NCBI GenBank assembly: GCA_031397815.1 | Contig: JANNMJ010000168.1 | Span: 1 to 64,000, forward strand | From: JANNMJ01 sp031397815 | GTDB taxonomy: Bacteria; Bacteroidota; Bacteroidia; Cytophagales; Hymenobacteraceae | DNA length: 64,000 nt | Reading direction: 5' to 3' | Shown: positions 1-7,076 of the stretch, piece after piece | Layout: the number at the start of each line of letters is the position of its first letter | How positions within the stretch are numbered: the stretch's first letter is position 1 | The notes under the pieces: model-generated | What the model saw: only the letters and a program-made list of their open reading frames with translations | Told to the model about the DNA's origin: nothing | Databases searched by the model: none | Program-made: the position numbers and the translations under genes

Positions 1-37
1 GAACCCGCCAACGCCCCGCACCACGTCGGCCCGTCGC

Positions 38-64
38 GCGGGCGGGCACAAGGCCCGCCCCTAC
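38..64. repeat. Short palindromic intergenic repeat, family R3 (copy 1)
   Basis: GC-rich inverted repeat with the core GGGCGGGCACAAGGCCCGCC followed by CCTAC. The same element, in either orientation, recurs at 9401-9426, 20086-20110 and 26631-26657, always next to a gene end or start. This copy ends 11 bases before the ATG of the peptidase gene, so it would form a hairpin in the 5' leader if transcribed. It looks like a REP-type element. Confidence 0.8.
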
Positions 65-75
65 AAACACAACAA

Positions 76-1797
76 ATGACCACCGTTCATACCGCTCCGC
101 CTTCCCGCCGCCACTTCCTGCCCGCTGATTTCACCATCACGTCGTGGGCGGCGGTGCAGCCGTTCTACAACAGCCTTCGCGACCGCCCCCTCACGAGTAA
201 AGCCGACCTCGAAAAGTGGCTCGCCGACCGCTCCGAGCTGGAATCGGTGCTCAGCGAAGACCTCGCGTGGCGCTACATCCGCATGACCTGTGACACCAAG
301 GACGAGGCCCGCACGACGGCGTACCAGTTCTTCGTGACCGAGATTGAGCCGCACACCGCGCCCTACGAAAACGCGCTGAACGAGAAGCTCGTCGCGTCGC
401 CGTTCGCCGCCGAGCTGGACCCCGTCCGTTACGGCGTGCTGCTGCGCGGCGTGCGGCAGGCGTTGGAGCTGTTTCGGGAAGAAAATATTCCGCTGAAGAC
501 CGATATCAGCACGCGTCAGCAGGAATACGCGGCCATCAGCGGCGCCATGACCGTGCCCGGCCCCGACGGGAAGCCGATTACGCTCCAACGCGCCGCCCTT
601 CAGCTCAAAGTCACCGACCGCGCCGTGCGCGAGGCCGCGTGGCGCCAGATTCAGGTCCGGCGCCTCGAAGACAAGGAGAAGCTCGACGGCCTGTTTTCCG
701 ACTTGCTCGCCCTGCGCCACCAAGTGGCGCTGAACGCCGGGTACGCCAACTTCCGCGATTACTCGTTCGCGTCCCTCGGCCGTTTCGATTACGGCGTTCA
801 GGATACCCTCGACTTCCACGAAAGCATCCGCGAGCACGTCGTGCCGCTCATCACGGCCATCGATGAAGACCGCCGCAACCGCCTCGGCGTTACGGAGCTG
901 CGGCCGTGGGATTTGGACGTTGACCCGACTGGGTTGGCACCGCTCAAGCCGTTCAGTACGGGGGAAGAATTGCTGGAGAAGTCGATTCGGGTGTTTACTG
1001 CTCTTGACCCGTACCTCGGCGGCTGCCTCTCGCAGATGCGCGATTTGGGGCGGCTCGACCTCGAATCCCGCATCGGCAAAGCCCCCGGCGGCTACAATTA
1101 TCCGCTGGATGAGACCGGGGTGCCGTTCATTTTCATGAATGCCACGGCGTCGCTCCGCGATGTCGTGACGATGGTCCACGAAGGCGGGCACGCGGTTCAC
1201 GCCTTCCTGAGCCACCCGCTGCCGTACAACTTCGACAAGCACCCGCCGTCGGAAGTCGCCGAGCTGGCCTCTATGGCGATGGAATTGCTCACGATGGACC
1301 ACTGGCACGAGTTCTTCCCCGACCCCGCCGACCTTCGTCGCGCCAAGCGCCAACACCTCGAAGGCGTCCTCGAAACCTTCCCGTGGGTAGCCACCATCGA
1401 CAAGTTTCAGCACTGGATTTACGAGAACCCCGAGCATCCGCTCTCGGCCCGCCACCAACGCTGGACGGAGATTTTCGACGAGTTCAACCAGCACGCCGTG
1501 AGCTGGAAGGGCCTCGAAACCGTCAAGCCGTACCTCTGGCAGAAGCAGCTGCACCTCTACGAAGTGCCGTTTTATTACATCGAGTACGCCTTGGCGCAGC
1601 TCGGCGCCATCGCCGTCTGGAAGAATTACCGGCAGAACCCCACCGAAGCCCTCGCCGCCTACCAGCGCGCCCTATCCCTCGGTTACACCGCCCCCATCGG
1701 CCAGATTTACGAAGCCGCCAACATCCGCTTCGATTTCAGCCCCGCTTATATTAAAGAGCTGGCCGAGTTCGTGCAGGCGGAATTGGCGGCGTTGTAG
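76..1797 (+). CDS. M3 family oligoendopeptidase (PepF/thimet-like zinc metallopeptidase)
   Basis: A 573-residue cytosolic-type protein with no signal peptide. The zinc motif HEGGH lies at residues 368-372, inside MVHEGGHAVHAF, with a likely third ligand Glu at about 396 in EVAELASMAME. This spacing is typical of the M3 family, whose members cleave short peptides inside the cell. The C-terminal part (FYYIEYALAQLGAIAVW, GYTAPIGQIYEAANIRF) matches the substrate-binding end of oligoendopeptidase F relatives. The gene appears monocistronic, with a convergent lipoprotein gene downstream. The exact peptide preference cannot be read from the sequence. Confidence 0.93.
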   Translation: MTTVHTAPPSRRHFLPADFTITSWAAVQPFYNSLRDRPLTSKADLEKWLADRSELESVLSEDLAWRYIRMTCDTKDEARTTAYQFFVTEIEPHTAPYENALNEKLVASPFAAELDPVRYGVLLRGVRQALELFREENIPLKTDISTRQQEYAAISGAMTVPGPDGKPITLQRAALQLKVTDRAVREAAWRQIQVRRLEDKEKLDGLFSDLLALRHQVALNAGYANFRDYSFASLGRFDYGVQDTLDFHESIREHVVPLITAIDEDRRNRLGVTELRPWDLDVDPTGLAPLKPFSTGEELLEKSIRVFTALDPYLGGCLSQMRDLGRLDLESRIGKAPGGYNYPLDETGVPFIFMNATASLRDVVTMVHEGGHAVHAFLSHPLPYNFDKHPPSEVAELASMAMELLTMDHWHEFFPDPADLRRAKRQHLEGVLETFPWVATIDKFQHWIYENPEHPLSARHQRWTEIFDEFNQHAVSWKGLETVKPYLWQKQLHLYEVPFYYIEYALAQLGAIAVWKNYRQNPTEALAAYQRALSLGYTAPIGQIYEAANIRFDFSPAYIKELAEFVQAELAAL

Positions 1798-1828
1798 GTA
1801 TTTCTAAGCAGGAAATCGAAGAAGACTT

Positions 1829-1949
1829 TGTCATTGCGAGGAGGCTTTGCGACGAAGCAATCTTCGTAGGATTCGTGCAATTGCTCAGCTACATAGCCGG
1901 TGCAACGAGGATTGCTTCGTCGTCGCAAAGCCTCCTCCTCGCAATGACA
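1829..1949. repeat. Large imperfect inverted repeat, family R1
   Basis: Left arm 1829-1868 begins GTCATTGCGAGGAGGC and carries GCGACGAAGCAATC. Right arm 1905-1949 is its near-complete reverse complement and ends CTCGCAATGAC. The loop is about 36 bases. From memory, this motif is a common dispersed intergenic repeat in Bacteroidota genomes. It lies between two convergent genes and contains no credible ORF. Confidence 0.85.
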
Positions 1950-1988
1950 ATTGTTGGGTAAGTTTTGGCTCTCGGTTCGAAAATAATA

Positions 1989-2043
1989 AGCCCTGAAAGC
2001 GCGCCCTAAACCAGCCGGTTAGGCGCACTTTCAGGGCTTTTTG
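1989..2043. terminator. Bidirectional rho-independent terminator
   Basis: The stem AGCCCTGAAAGCGCGCC pairs imperfectly with GGCGCACTTTCAGGGCT and is followed by TTTTTG on the plus strand. It sits between the convergent M3 peptidase and lipoprotein genes. Confidence 0.85.
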
Positions 2044-2077
2044 TTGGCTTTCTTTCGACCACCAAACCCACAATTTC

Positions 2078-2674
2078 CTACATCCCCGTCAGCGAGAAAA
2101 GCGGCACAGTTTGCGCCGTGGCGGCAGCGGGCACATCGGCTTTGTGGGTCCTGACGAACTCGTTGTAGGCGCGGGCGGCTTGGTCGTAGTTCCCGCGGTA
2201 ACGCACCACCAGATCATCGTGGCGCTGGATGTCGGTTGCTAGCTCGCCCATCACTTTGTACTTGGCGGGGTCGTAGTATTTGCCCACCAGCTCGCGTAGC
2301 GGCGTCAGGACGGCCACTTGGGCGCTGTCGTAGGAGTCGATGGAGTCGGAGACCATCGCGAGCTGGGCGTAGCGGCGGGCTTTCAGGCGCTCATTCGCGA
2401 TTTGCAGCTTGTTGATGGTCGCCACGTCGGCGGTCGGCAGGTAGGAGATTTCCTGAAGGAGCCGTTTCGTGAAGAACAGCTTTTCGTCGTCGGACGCCAT
2501 CATCTGCGCCCACCGGCCGTCGAGGGTATCGCGCAGGGCAGTGAATTGGCGGGCGAGCGCGACCTTTTCAGTCGCCGTGACTTCCTTGGTCGGCGTCTTG
2601 TCGGCGGTCTTCGAGCACCCGACGGCAGTGAGCAGCACAGCGAGGGCGAGGAGGCGGAGGGAGGTTCTAATCAT
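2078..2674 (-). CDS. Putative lipoprotein of unknown function
   Basis: A 198-residue protein if started at the ATG at 2674, which gives a clean lipoprotein signal (MIRTSLRLLALAVLLTAVGC) with the acylated Cys at residue 20. A longer reading to 2713 only adds an unconvincing leader. The mature part is Lys/Asp/Gln-rich and mostly helical, with no recognised domain. It lies 86 bases downstream of paaD on the same strand and could be read through from the paa block, but nothing in it suggests a role in phenylacetate metabolism. Confidence 0.75.
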   Translation of the reverse strand: MIRTSLRLLALAVLLTAVGCSKTADKTPTKEVTATEKVALARQFTALRDTLDGRWAQMMASDDEKLFFTKRLLQEISYLPTADVATINKLQIANERLKARRYAQLAMVSDSIDSYDSAQVAVLTPLRELVGKYYDPAKYKVMGELATDIQRHDDLVVRYRGNYDQAARAYNEFVRTHKADVPAAATAQTVPLFSLTGM

Positions 2675-2760
2675 GGCAGGGTATGAACGCGAAAAGCCGA
2701 CAAATCTGCACAAGGCGAGTCGGATTTTCTGGGAAGTAAGCGCCCCGTCGCTCCAATTAC

Positions 2761-3282
2761 CTAAATCGGCTTGAACTGCTCGAAGCCTTGCTTACAGGCG
2801 TTGCAGTAATGCAGCGCGCGGCACAGCGTGGGGCCGAACGGCGTGCGCAGCACCGTGTCGGTGGAGCCGCAATTGGGGCATTGCGCGTATTCGAGGATGC
2901 TCAAATCCTGAATCGGGCCGTCGAGGTGCGGGGGCGGGGAGAGGCGGAAATCGCGCAGCTTCTGGCGTCCAGCTTCCGTGAGCCGGTTGCTCGACCACGC
3001 GACATCGAACGTTAGGTTCACCTGAAAATCGTCGATGCCGTGTCGCCGGAGCGTGGCTTCTACGTCGCGGCGCATATAATCCATCGCGGGGCACCCGGCG
3101 AAGGTAGGCGTCATCTCAACGGTGACGCGGCCGGTTTCCGGTGAGATTTCCACCCCCGTAATCACCCCCAAATCGACGAGCGACAGGACCGGGATTTCCG
3201 GGTCCATCACCTCGCGGAGCCAGTCGGTGATTTGCGCTTCGGTTAGGGGGGGATTTCCCACGAATTCCACGAATTTTTCCAC
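2761..3282 (-). CDS. paaD: Phenylacetyl-CoA epoxidase subunit PaaD
   Basis: A 173-residue protein. The N-terminal two thirds is a MIP18/DUF59-type domain (WLREVMDPEIPVLSLVDLGV, FAGCPAMDYMR), and the C-terminus carries a four-Cys metal site (CPNCGSTD, then CRALHYCNACKQGF). This is the PaaD/PaaJ architecture. PaaD is thought to help mature the iron centres of the PaaABC epoxidase rather than to catalyse. It is the last gene of the block paaA-paaB-paaC-paaD. Its ATG at 3282 is followed directly by the acidic MEKFVEFVG start. No paaE reductase follows. Confidence 0.92.
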   Translation of the reverse strand: MEKFVEFVGNPPLTEAQITDWLREVMDPEIPVLSLVDLGVITGVEISPETGRVTVEMTPTFAGCPAMDYMRRDVEATLRRHGIDDFQVNLTFDVAWSSNRLTEAGRQKLRDFRLSPPPHLDGPIQDLSILEYAQCPNCGSTDTVLRTPFGPTLCRALHYCNACKQGFEQFKPI

Positions 3283-3316
3283 GAATTTATTCTTGATGCG
3301 ACCTGTGCCAAAGGTG

Positions 3317-3400
3317 GGAGTTGGCTGGCAGTTGGCTGGCAGTTGGCTGTCGGTCGGCTGTCGGTCGGCTGTCGGTCGGCTACCAGTTTGCTACCAGTCG
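3317..3400. repeat. Short tandem repeats between paaC and paaD
   Basis: Head-to-tail copies of AGTTGGCTGGC, then of TGTCGGTCGGC, then CTACCAGTTTG and CTACCAGTCGG, giving an 11-base period. The last units overlap the 3' end of paaC, so the repeat forms the paaC stop region and most of the paaC-paaD spacer. Confidence 0.75.
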
Positions 3401-4149
3401 GCGGCTGGGTCTAGGCGGAAGACGGCGCTCATCTCGTCGAGCAGCGGTTGGAGGTGCTCGGTGTGGGTGCCGGTTCGGCCGCCCATTACGGGCGTGATGG
3501 TCAGCAAATCGGGCATTTCCAGCGCCGTTTTGTTGAGGATGGTGGAGATGCTTGTCATCCACTGCGCCTGCAACGCTTTCTCGCCGATGAAAATCCCCTG
3601 CTCAATCAGCTCCTGCTCCTGCCCGTCCGGCGATTCCTCGAAGATGCCGAGCGCATACGGCAGGAACGCATCGAGCGCGACTTGCAGCCGCCCAATGCTC
3701 TCCTCGGTGGCCGAGCCGAGCTGCTTGAGCCACGTATTGGCGTGCAAAACGTGGTACTTCAGCTCGCCGCGAAACTTGCGCGCCACTTTCGCGAGCGGCT
3801 CGTAGCTGCTCTGGGTGAGGGCTTCGTAGCGGAGCATTTCGGCGTGGTCGAAGAGGAGGTGCCGAATCAGGGCGTACTCGTACTCTTCCGTCGGCAGCTC
3901 GACAAGCTGGCAGCAGTGGAACTGCGGCGCATTGCGCGTAAACGCGACGGTATCGGGGTCGGCTTCGCCCAGCTCATTGAGCAGCGTGTAGAGCGCGAGC
4001 GAATGCCCGAGCTTGTCCTGCGCCATCGACGAAAACGAGATGTCTTCTTCGAGCATCGGGCCTAAGCCGGTCCATTCTGAGTTGCGGTGGCCGAGGATGA
4101 GCGCATCATCGGCCATTTTGTAAAGGAGGTCCTTGATCGCAGATGACAT
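3391..4149 (-). CDS. paaC: Phenylacetyl-CoA epoxidase structural subunit PaaC
   Basis: A 252-residue ferritin-like helical protein. Typical PaaC segments are visible: LALGHRNSEW-type start (DALILGHRNSEWTGLGP), DISFSSMAQDKLGHSLALY, LIRHLLFDHAEMLRYEAL and KFRGELKYHVLHANTWLKQLG. PaaC is the non-catalytic partner of PaaA in the aerobic, CoA-dependent phenylacetate pathway. It follows paaB by 169 bases and precedes paaD by 108 bases on the same strand. The C-terminus reads into a short tandem repeat, so the last few residues may vary among strains. Confidence 0.95.
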   Translation of the reverse strand: MSSAIKDLLYKMADDALILGHRNSEWTGLGPMLEEDISFSSMAQDKLGHSLALYTLLNELGEADPDTVAFTRNAPQFHCCQLVELPTEEYEYALIRHLLFDHAEMLRYEALTQSSYEPLAKVARKFRGELKYHVLHANTWLKQLGSATEESIGRLQVALDAFLPYALGIFEESPDGQEQELIEQGIFIGEKALQAQWMTSISTILNKTALEMPDLLTITPVMGGRTGTHTEHLQPLLDEMSAVFRLDPAADW

Positions 4150-4318
4150 AGATCGCAGATTTAGCGGATTTATTGATTTCGCAGATTTTTTGATCGGTGG
4201 GTCAAAAAATCGATTATGGTCTTCGTGATTTGTGGCTGATTGGCTTCTCCTGTAATCGGGAAATCAGTCCATCCAGATTGACGCTCCTAGAATCAGGAAA
4301 ATCAATCCATCAGCTAAA
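4150..4318. repeat. AT-rich dispersed repeat between paaB and paaC
   Basis: The spacer contains related words in both orientations, such as TCGCAGATTTAGCGGATT, ATTGATTTCGCAGATT and ATCAGCTAAATCAGCG. The base composition is clearly lower in GC than the flanking genes. There is no ORF. It resembles the degenerate AATCTGCG/AATCCGCT-type intergenic repeats often seen in Bacteroidota; that comparison is from memory. Confidence 0.6.
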
Positions 4319-4927
4319 TCAGCGTTCTGCTTTGAACCGCTCGATACGGTCCTGCACTTTCCAATTGATGGCGTCGCGGTATTTCTTGTCCGTGACGGTC
4401 GCCCAGATGTCTTTGTCGTCGTCTTCGGAGCGGAGGAGGTCGGCGGCGCGAATCACCCAAACGTTGACGCACGGCAGCGCCTCGCCGAGCTGCGCTTTGG
4501 CGGCGGCTAGGGCGTCGGTTGGGTTTGCGCCCAGCACCGTGCCGGCGTGGACGTGGCCTTTGCCGCGCTTCTTGAGGTGAAAAATCTCGTACGCTTCGCC
4601 GGTGCCCGTCGGCGTGGGCAGCTCCGTCAGGGTCGAATAAACCGAGACCGCCTCATCAGTATACGGCGTGTGGAGGACGTCGCGGGTCGCGCAGACCCAC
4701 ATTCCCGTACACGGAAACCGGCGGCTGTACTGCTCCTTGCCGAACAGAAACGCCATATCGGGCGTCGCCGCGTGGACCGGCCCGACGTACGTAAACGCCT
4801 GTCCTTCCTTCCGCTGATGAAACACCTCGAACGTTTCGAGCTGGTCGAGGGCGGTTTTTGGCTGGTCGGCGCCCGGCGCGTCGGGCAAATGCAGGCGCGT
4901 GACGCGCGGGTCGAGGGAAACGAGCAT
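4319..4927 (-). CDS. paaB: Phenylacetyl-CoA epoxidase subunit PaaB, duplicated-domain form
   Basis: Read from the ATG at 4927 the protein has 202 residues, about twice the length of E. coli PaaB (about 95). Two PaaB-like units align with each other. Residues 32-87 read FEVFHQRKEG...YVGPVHAATPDMA...MWVCATRDV. Residues 112-167 read YEIFHLKKRGKG...AGTVLGANPTDA...VWVIRAADL. A charged tail of about 35 residues follows. PaaB is a structural bridge in the PaaABC complex. A longer reading to 5023 adds only a poor leader. The duplication could let one chain take the place of a PaaB dimer. Confidence 0.88.
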   Translation of the reverse strand: MLVSLDPRVTRLHLPDAPGADQPKTALDQLETFEVFHQRKEGQAFTYVGPVHAATPDMAFLFGKEQYSRRFPCTGMWVCATRDVLHTPYTDEAVSVYSTLTELPTPTGTGEAYEIFHLKKRGKGHVHAGTVLGANPTDALAAAKAQLGEALPCVNVWVIRAADLLRSEDDDKDIWATVTDKKYRDAINWKVQDRIERFKAER

Positions 4928-5026
4928 TTTTTCGATGATGTGAAAAAATGTGGGAGATGAGAAAGGTGTGAAGGCGGCGGCAGGCGCCCATCGGTCACAT
5001 CCATTCACATCCCCCACATCCACGAA

Positions 5027-6016
5027 TTAGGCCAGCGGCGCCACGTATTGCGTCGTCGGTTTGAGCAGGGCGCGCCGCACCCACGCGCCGCGCTCCTCCG
5101 CCTTCCGCCGCACCGCGAGGCGCTCGGCGTTGCACGGGCCGTCGCCGTTGATGACGCGCTTGAACTCGTCCCAATCCGGCTCGGCGAACTCCCACTGATT
5201 AGTTTCCTCGTTCTTGCGGAGCGTCGGGTCGGGAAGGGTTAGGCCCAGCTCCCAAATCTTCGGCACATACATATCGAGGAACTGCTGACGCGCGTCGTCG
5301 TTGGTGATCATCTTCACCTTCCAGCGCATCAGAATCTCGGTGTGGACGCTCATCTTGTCCGGCGGACCGAAGAACATCATCAGCGGCTGCCACCAGCGGT
5401 TAAGGGCTTCCTGAATCAGGCGACGCTGGGTAGGCGTGCCGGTCGCGAGGTGCGTGACGGCGTCGTGGCCGTATTTCAGGTGGAAGCTTTCTTCGGCGCA
5501 AATCCGGTCCAGAGCGCGGCAATACGGGCCGTAGGAGCCGCGTGCATTCGCCATCTGGTTCACAATCGCCCCGGCATCGACGAGCCACGAAATCACGTTG
5601 GAATCAGCCCACGTGAAGGTCGGGTAGTTGAAGATGTTCGAGTACTTACTCTTACCTGAAACCAAGTCGTCGAGCATCGCCTCGCGGGTTTTGCCCAGCG
5701 TTTCAGCCGCCGAGTACAGCAGCTGACCGTGCCCGATCTCGTCCTGCACCTTCGCCATCTGCGCCATCTTGCGGCGGAAGCCGGGCGCCCGCGTAATCCA
5801 CGCACCCTCGGGCAGCGCGCCGATGATTTCGGAGTGCGCGTGCTGCTCAATCATCCGCGTGAGCTGCTTGCGGTAGAGTTTCGGCATCCAGTCGCCGGGC
5901 TCGATTTTTTCGCCCCGCGCAATGCGGGCCTCAAATTCGGCCAACTTGATAGGATCTTCCAGTTCCAGCCCGTCGGATTTCGCGGGTGCTTCGAAGGTGT
6001 TTCCGCCGCCGTACAT
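5027..6016 (-). CDS. paaA: Phenylacetyl-CoA epoxidase catalytic subunit PaaA
   Basis: A 329-residue di-iron monooxygenase subunit. It has PaaA hallmarks, including EQHAHSEIIGALPEGAWI, AQMAKVQDEIGHGQLLYS, ICAEESFHLKYGHDAV and the Trp-rich WWQPLMMFFGPPDK. Together with PaaB and PaaC it converts phenylacetyl-CoA to the ring-1,2-epoxide, the committed step of aerobic phenylacetate breakdown. It is the first structural gene of the minus-strand block, 174 bases downstream of the TetR gene. That gap has no obvious own promoter, so transcription from the TetR promoter is possible. Confidence 0.96.
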   Translation of the reverse strand: MYGGGNTFEAPAKSDGLELEDPIKLAEFEARIARGEKIEPGDWMPKLYRKQLTRMIEQHAHSEIIGALPEGAWITRAPGFRRKMAQMAKVQDEIGHGQLLYSAAETLGKTREAMLDDLVSGKSKYSNIFNYPTFTWADSNVISWLVDAGAIVNQMANARGSYGPYCRALDRICAEESFHLKYGHDAVTHLATGTPTQRRLIQEALNRWWQPLMMFFGPPDKMSVHTEILMRWKVKMITNDDARQQFLDMYVPKIWELGLTLPDPTLRKNEETNQWEFAEPDWDEFKRVINGDGPCNAERLAVRRKAEERGAWVRRALLKPTTQYVAPLA

Positions 6017-6082
6017 ATGATTTGGGGTTTCTGGTTGCTGAGGAAAGTGGTCGAGTCAGGGTCGAGTCAGAATCAGGGTCGA

Positions 6083-6118
6083 TTCAAAATCAAAATCAAA
6101 ATCAAAATCAGAATCAGA
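6083..6118. repeat. Hexanucleotide microsatellite in the tetR-paaA spacer
   Basis: Four perfect head-to-tail copies of CAAAAT/AAAATC run from about 6085 to 6109, flanked by degenerate AGAATCAG and AGTCAGAGTCAG words. The surrounding spacer (6017-6190) otherwise holds no gene. Confidence 0.8.
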
Positions 6119-6190
6119 TTGAAGTCAGAGTCAGGCTTGAAATCGATTCCGGAGGCTGATTGGTCGAGGTTGGTCGAAAGCTTTAGGCGA

Positions 6191-6778
6191 TTAGCCGCCT
6201 AAGCCTTGAAGTAGCGTGGTGGTGAGGCGTTCGGCGATCTCGTCGGCGGTCAGCTTGCCGTCGGGCTTGTACCACGTCGGGAGCCAGTTGAGGCCGGAGA
6301 GCAGCCAAAGAGCCGCGAAACGTTCGTCGTTGGCGGGCAGCCGGAGCGTACCGGCATCGGCACCGCGCCGCAGCAGCGCCCGTACGCGCACTTCATACGC
6401 CTCGCGCCGGTCGATGAACGCCGTCAGGGCCGGTTCCGCCAAGTGCCGCCATTCGGCGAGGAAGACTTGGGAAGCCGCCGGGTCGGTGGTCAGCACCCGG
6501 ACGTGGCCGTGGATGAGGAGCCGGAGCGCGTCAATGGGAGAATTCGTGGTGTGTTCCGCGATTTCGAGCGCCCCAAAAAACTCGTCGGCCAGCCGGAAAC
6601 AGATGTCGTGCAGCAGCTCCTGCTTCGACGAGATGTGCGAGTACAGCGACGCCGCTTCCACCCCGAGCGCCGCCGCCAGCTCGCGCATACTCGTGGCAGC
6701 AAACCCACGGTCCTGAAACAGGGCGGTGGCTTGCCGACGAATCTGAGCTTTGCGTTTTTCGGGGACGGTAGGAGCCAT
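6191..6778 (-). CDS. TetR family regulator, probable PaaR-like repressor of the paa block
   Basis: A 195-residue protein with an N-terminal TetR helix-turn-helix (residues about 8-54: ALFQDRGFAATSMRELAAALGVEAASLYSHISSKQELL) and a helical ligand domain behind it. It lies directly upstream of paaA on the same strand. TetR proteins in this position (PaaR type) sense phenylacetyl-CoA and repress the operon. Its own promoter carries a 14-base palindrome in the -33/-7 spacer, described separately, which suggests autoregulation. The paa-specific role is inferred from context. Confidence 0.88.
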   Translation of the reverse strand: MAPTVPEKRKAQIRRQATALFQDRGFAATSMRELAAALGVEAASLYSHISSKQELLHDICFRLADEFFGALEIAEHTTNSPIDALRLLIHGHVRVLTTDPAASQVFLAEWRHLAEPALTAFIDRREAYEVRVRALLRRGADAGTLRLPANDERFAALWLLSGLNWLPTWYKPDGKLTADEIAERLTTTLLQGLGG

Positions 6779-6787
6779 ATTTCTCTA

Positions 6788-6819
6788 CAAAGGTCGCTTG
6801 CCTAACAGTCGTTAGCAAA
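6788..6819 (-). promoter_or_regulatory. Bacteroidota-type promoter with embedded palindromic operator, for tetR-paa
   Basis: On the minus strand a TTTG (-33) at 6819-6816 is followed by 20 bases and GACCTTTG (-7) at 6795-6788, one base off TANNTTTG. The spacer contains CTAAC-AGTC-GTTAG (6802-6815). This fits, with one mismatch, the CNAACGNNCGTTNG site I recall for Thermus PaaR. The -7 box ends only 9 bases before the ATG at 6778, so the transcript would be nearly leaderless. Confidence 0.65.
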
Positions 6820-7076
6820 TTAAGTTTCGGTCCGTCCGCTCAACGTTGAGCTGCGGTTGAGCAGCCTGTTATTAGGAGGCCGCAAAGGCGGTTTCCCACC
6901 GAAAAGCTGCGTTGAGCGAAGGATTGCGGAACTAACGAATCAGGCATTAGCGATAAGCCACATAACACGGGCACAACGCAATGCGTAACGAAAACGTAAC
7001 GCGTTCAACAAGCGCACGGTAGCGTACCTTTACGCCCCGGATTCAATCAACCCCGGTTCCTCGTTTTATTACTGGT
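6820..7076 (+). promoter_or_regulatory. Intergenic region with weak promoter for the T9SS lamin-tail protein
   Basis: Non-coding and divergent. A -7-like TACCTTTA lies at 7025-7032, 44 bases before the ATG, with a TTC but no good TTG at 7004-7006. Half-sites such as CTAACG (near 6932) and CATTAG (near 6945) recall the tetR operator, but they are too far apart to call a site. Confidence 0.35.

Noticed and set aside
61..1554. 497-aa open frame antisense to the M3 peptidase
   Set aside because: A shadow frame caused by GC-biased third positions. The plus frame encodes an intact HEGGH peptidase; the antisense product is Arg/Val/Gly-rich without domains.
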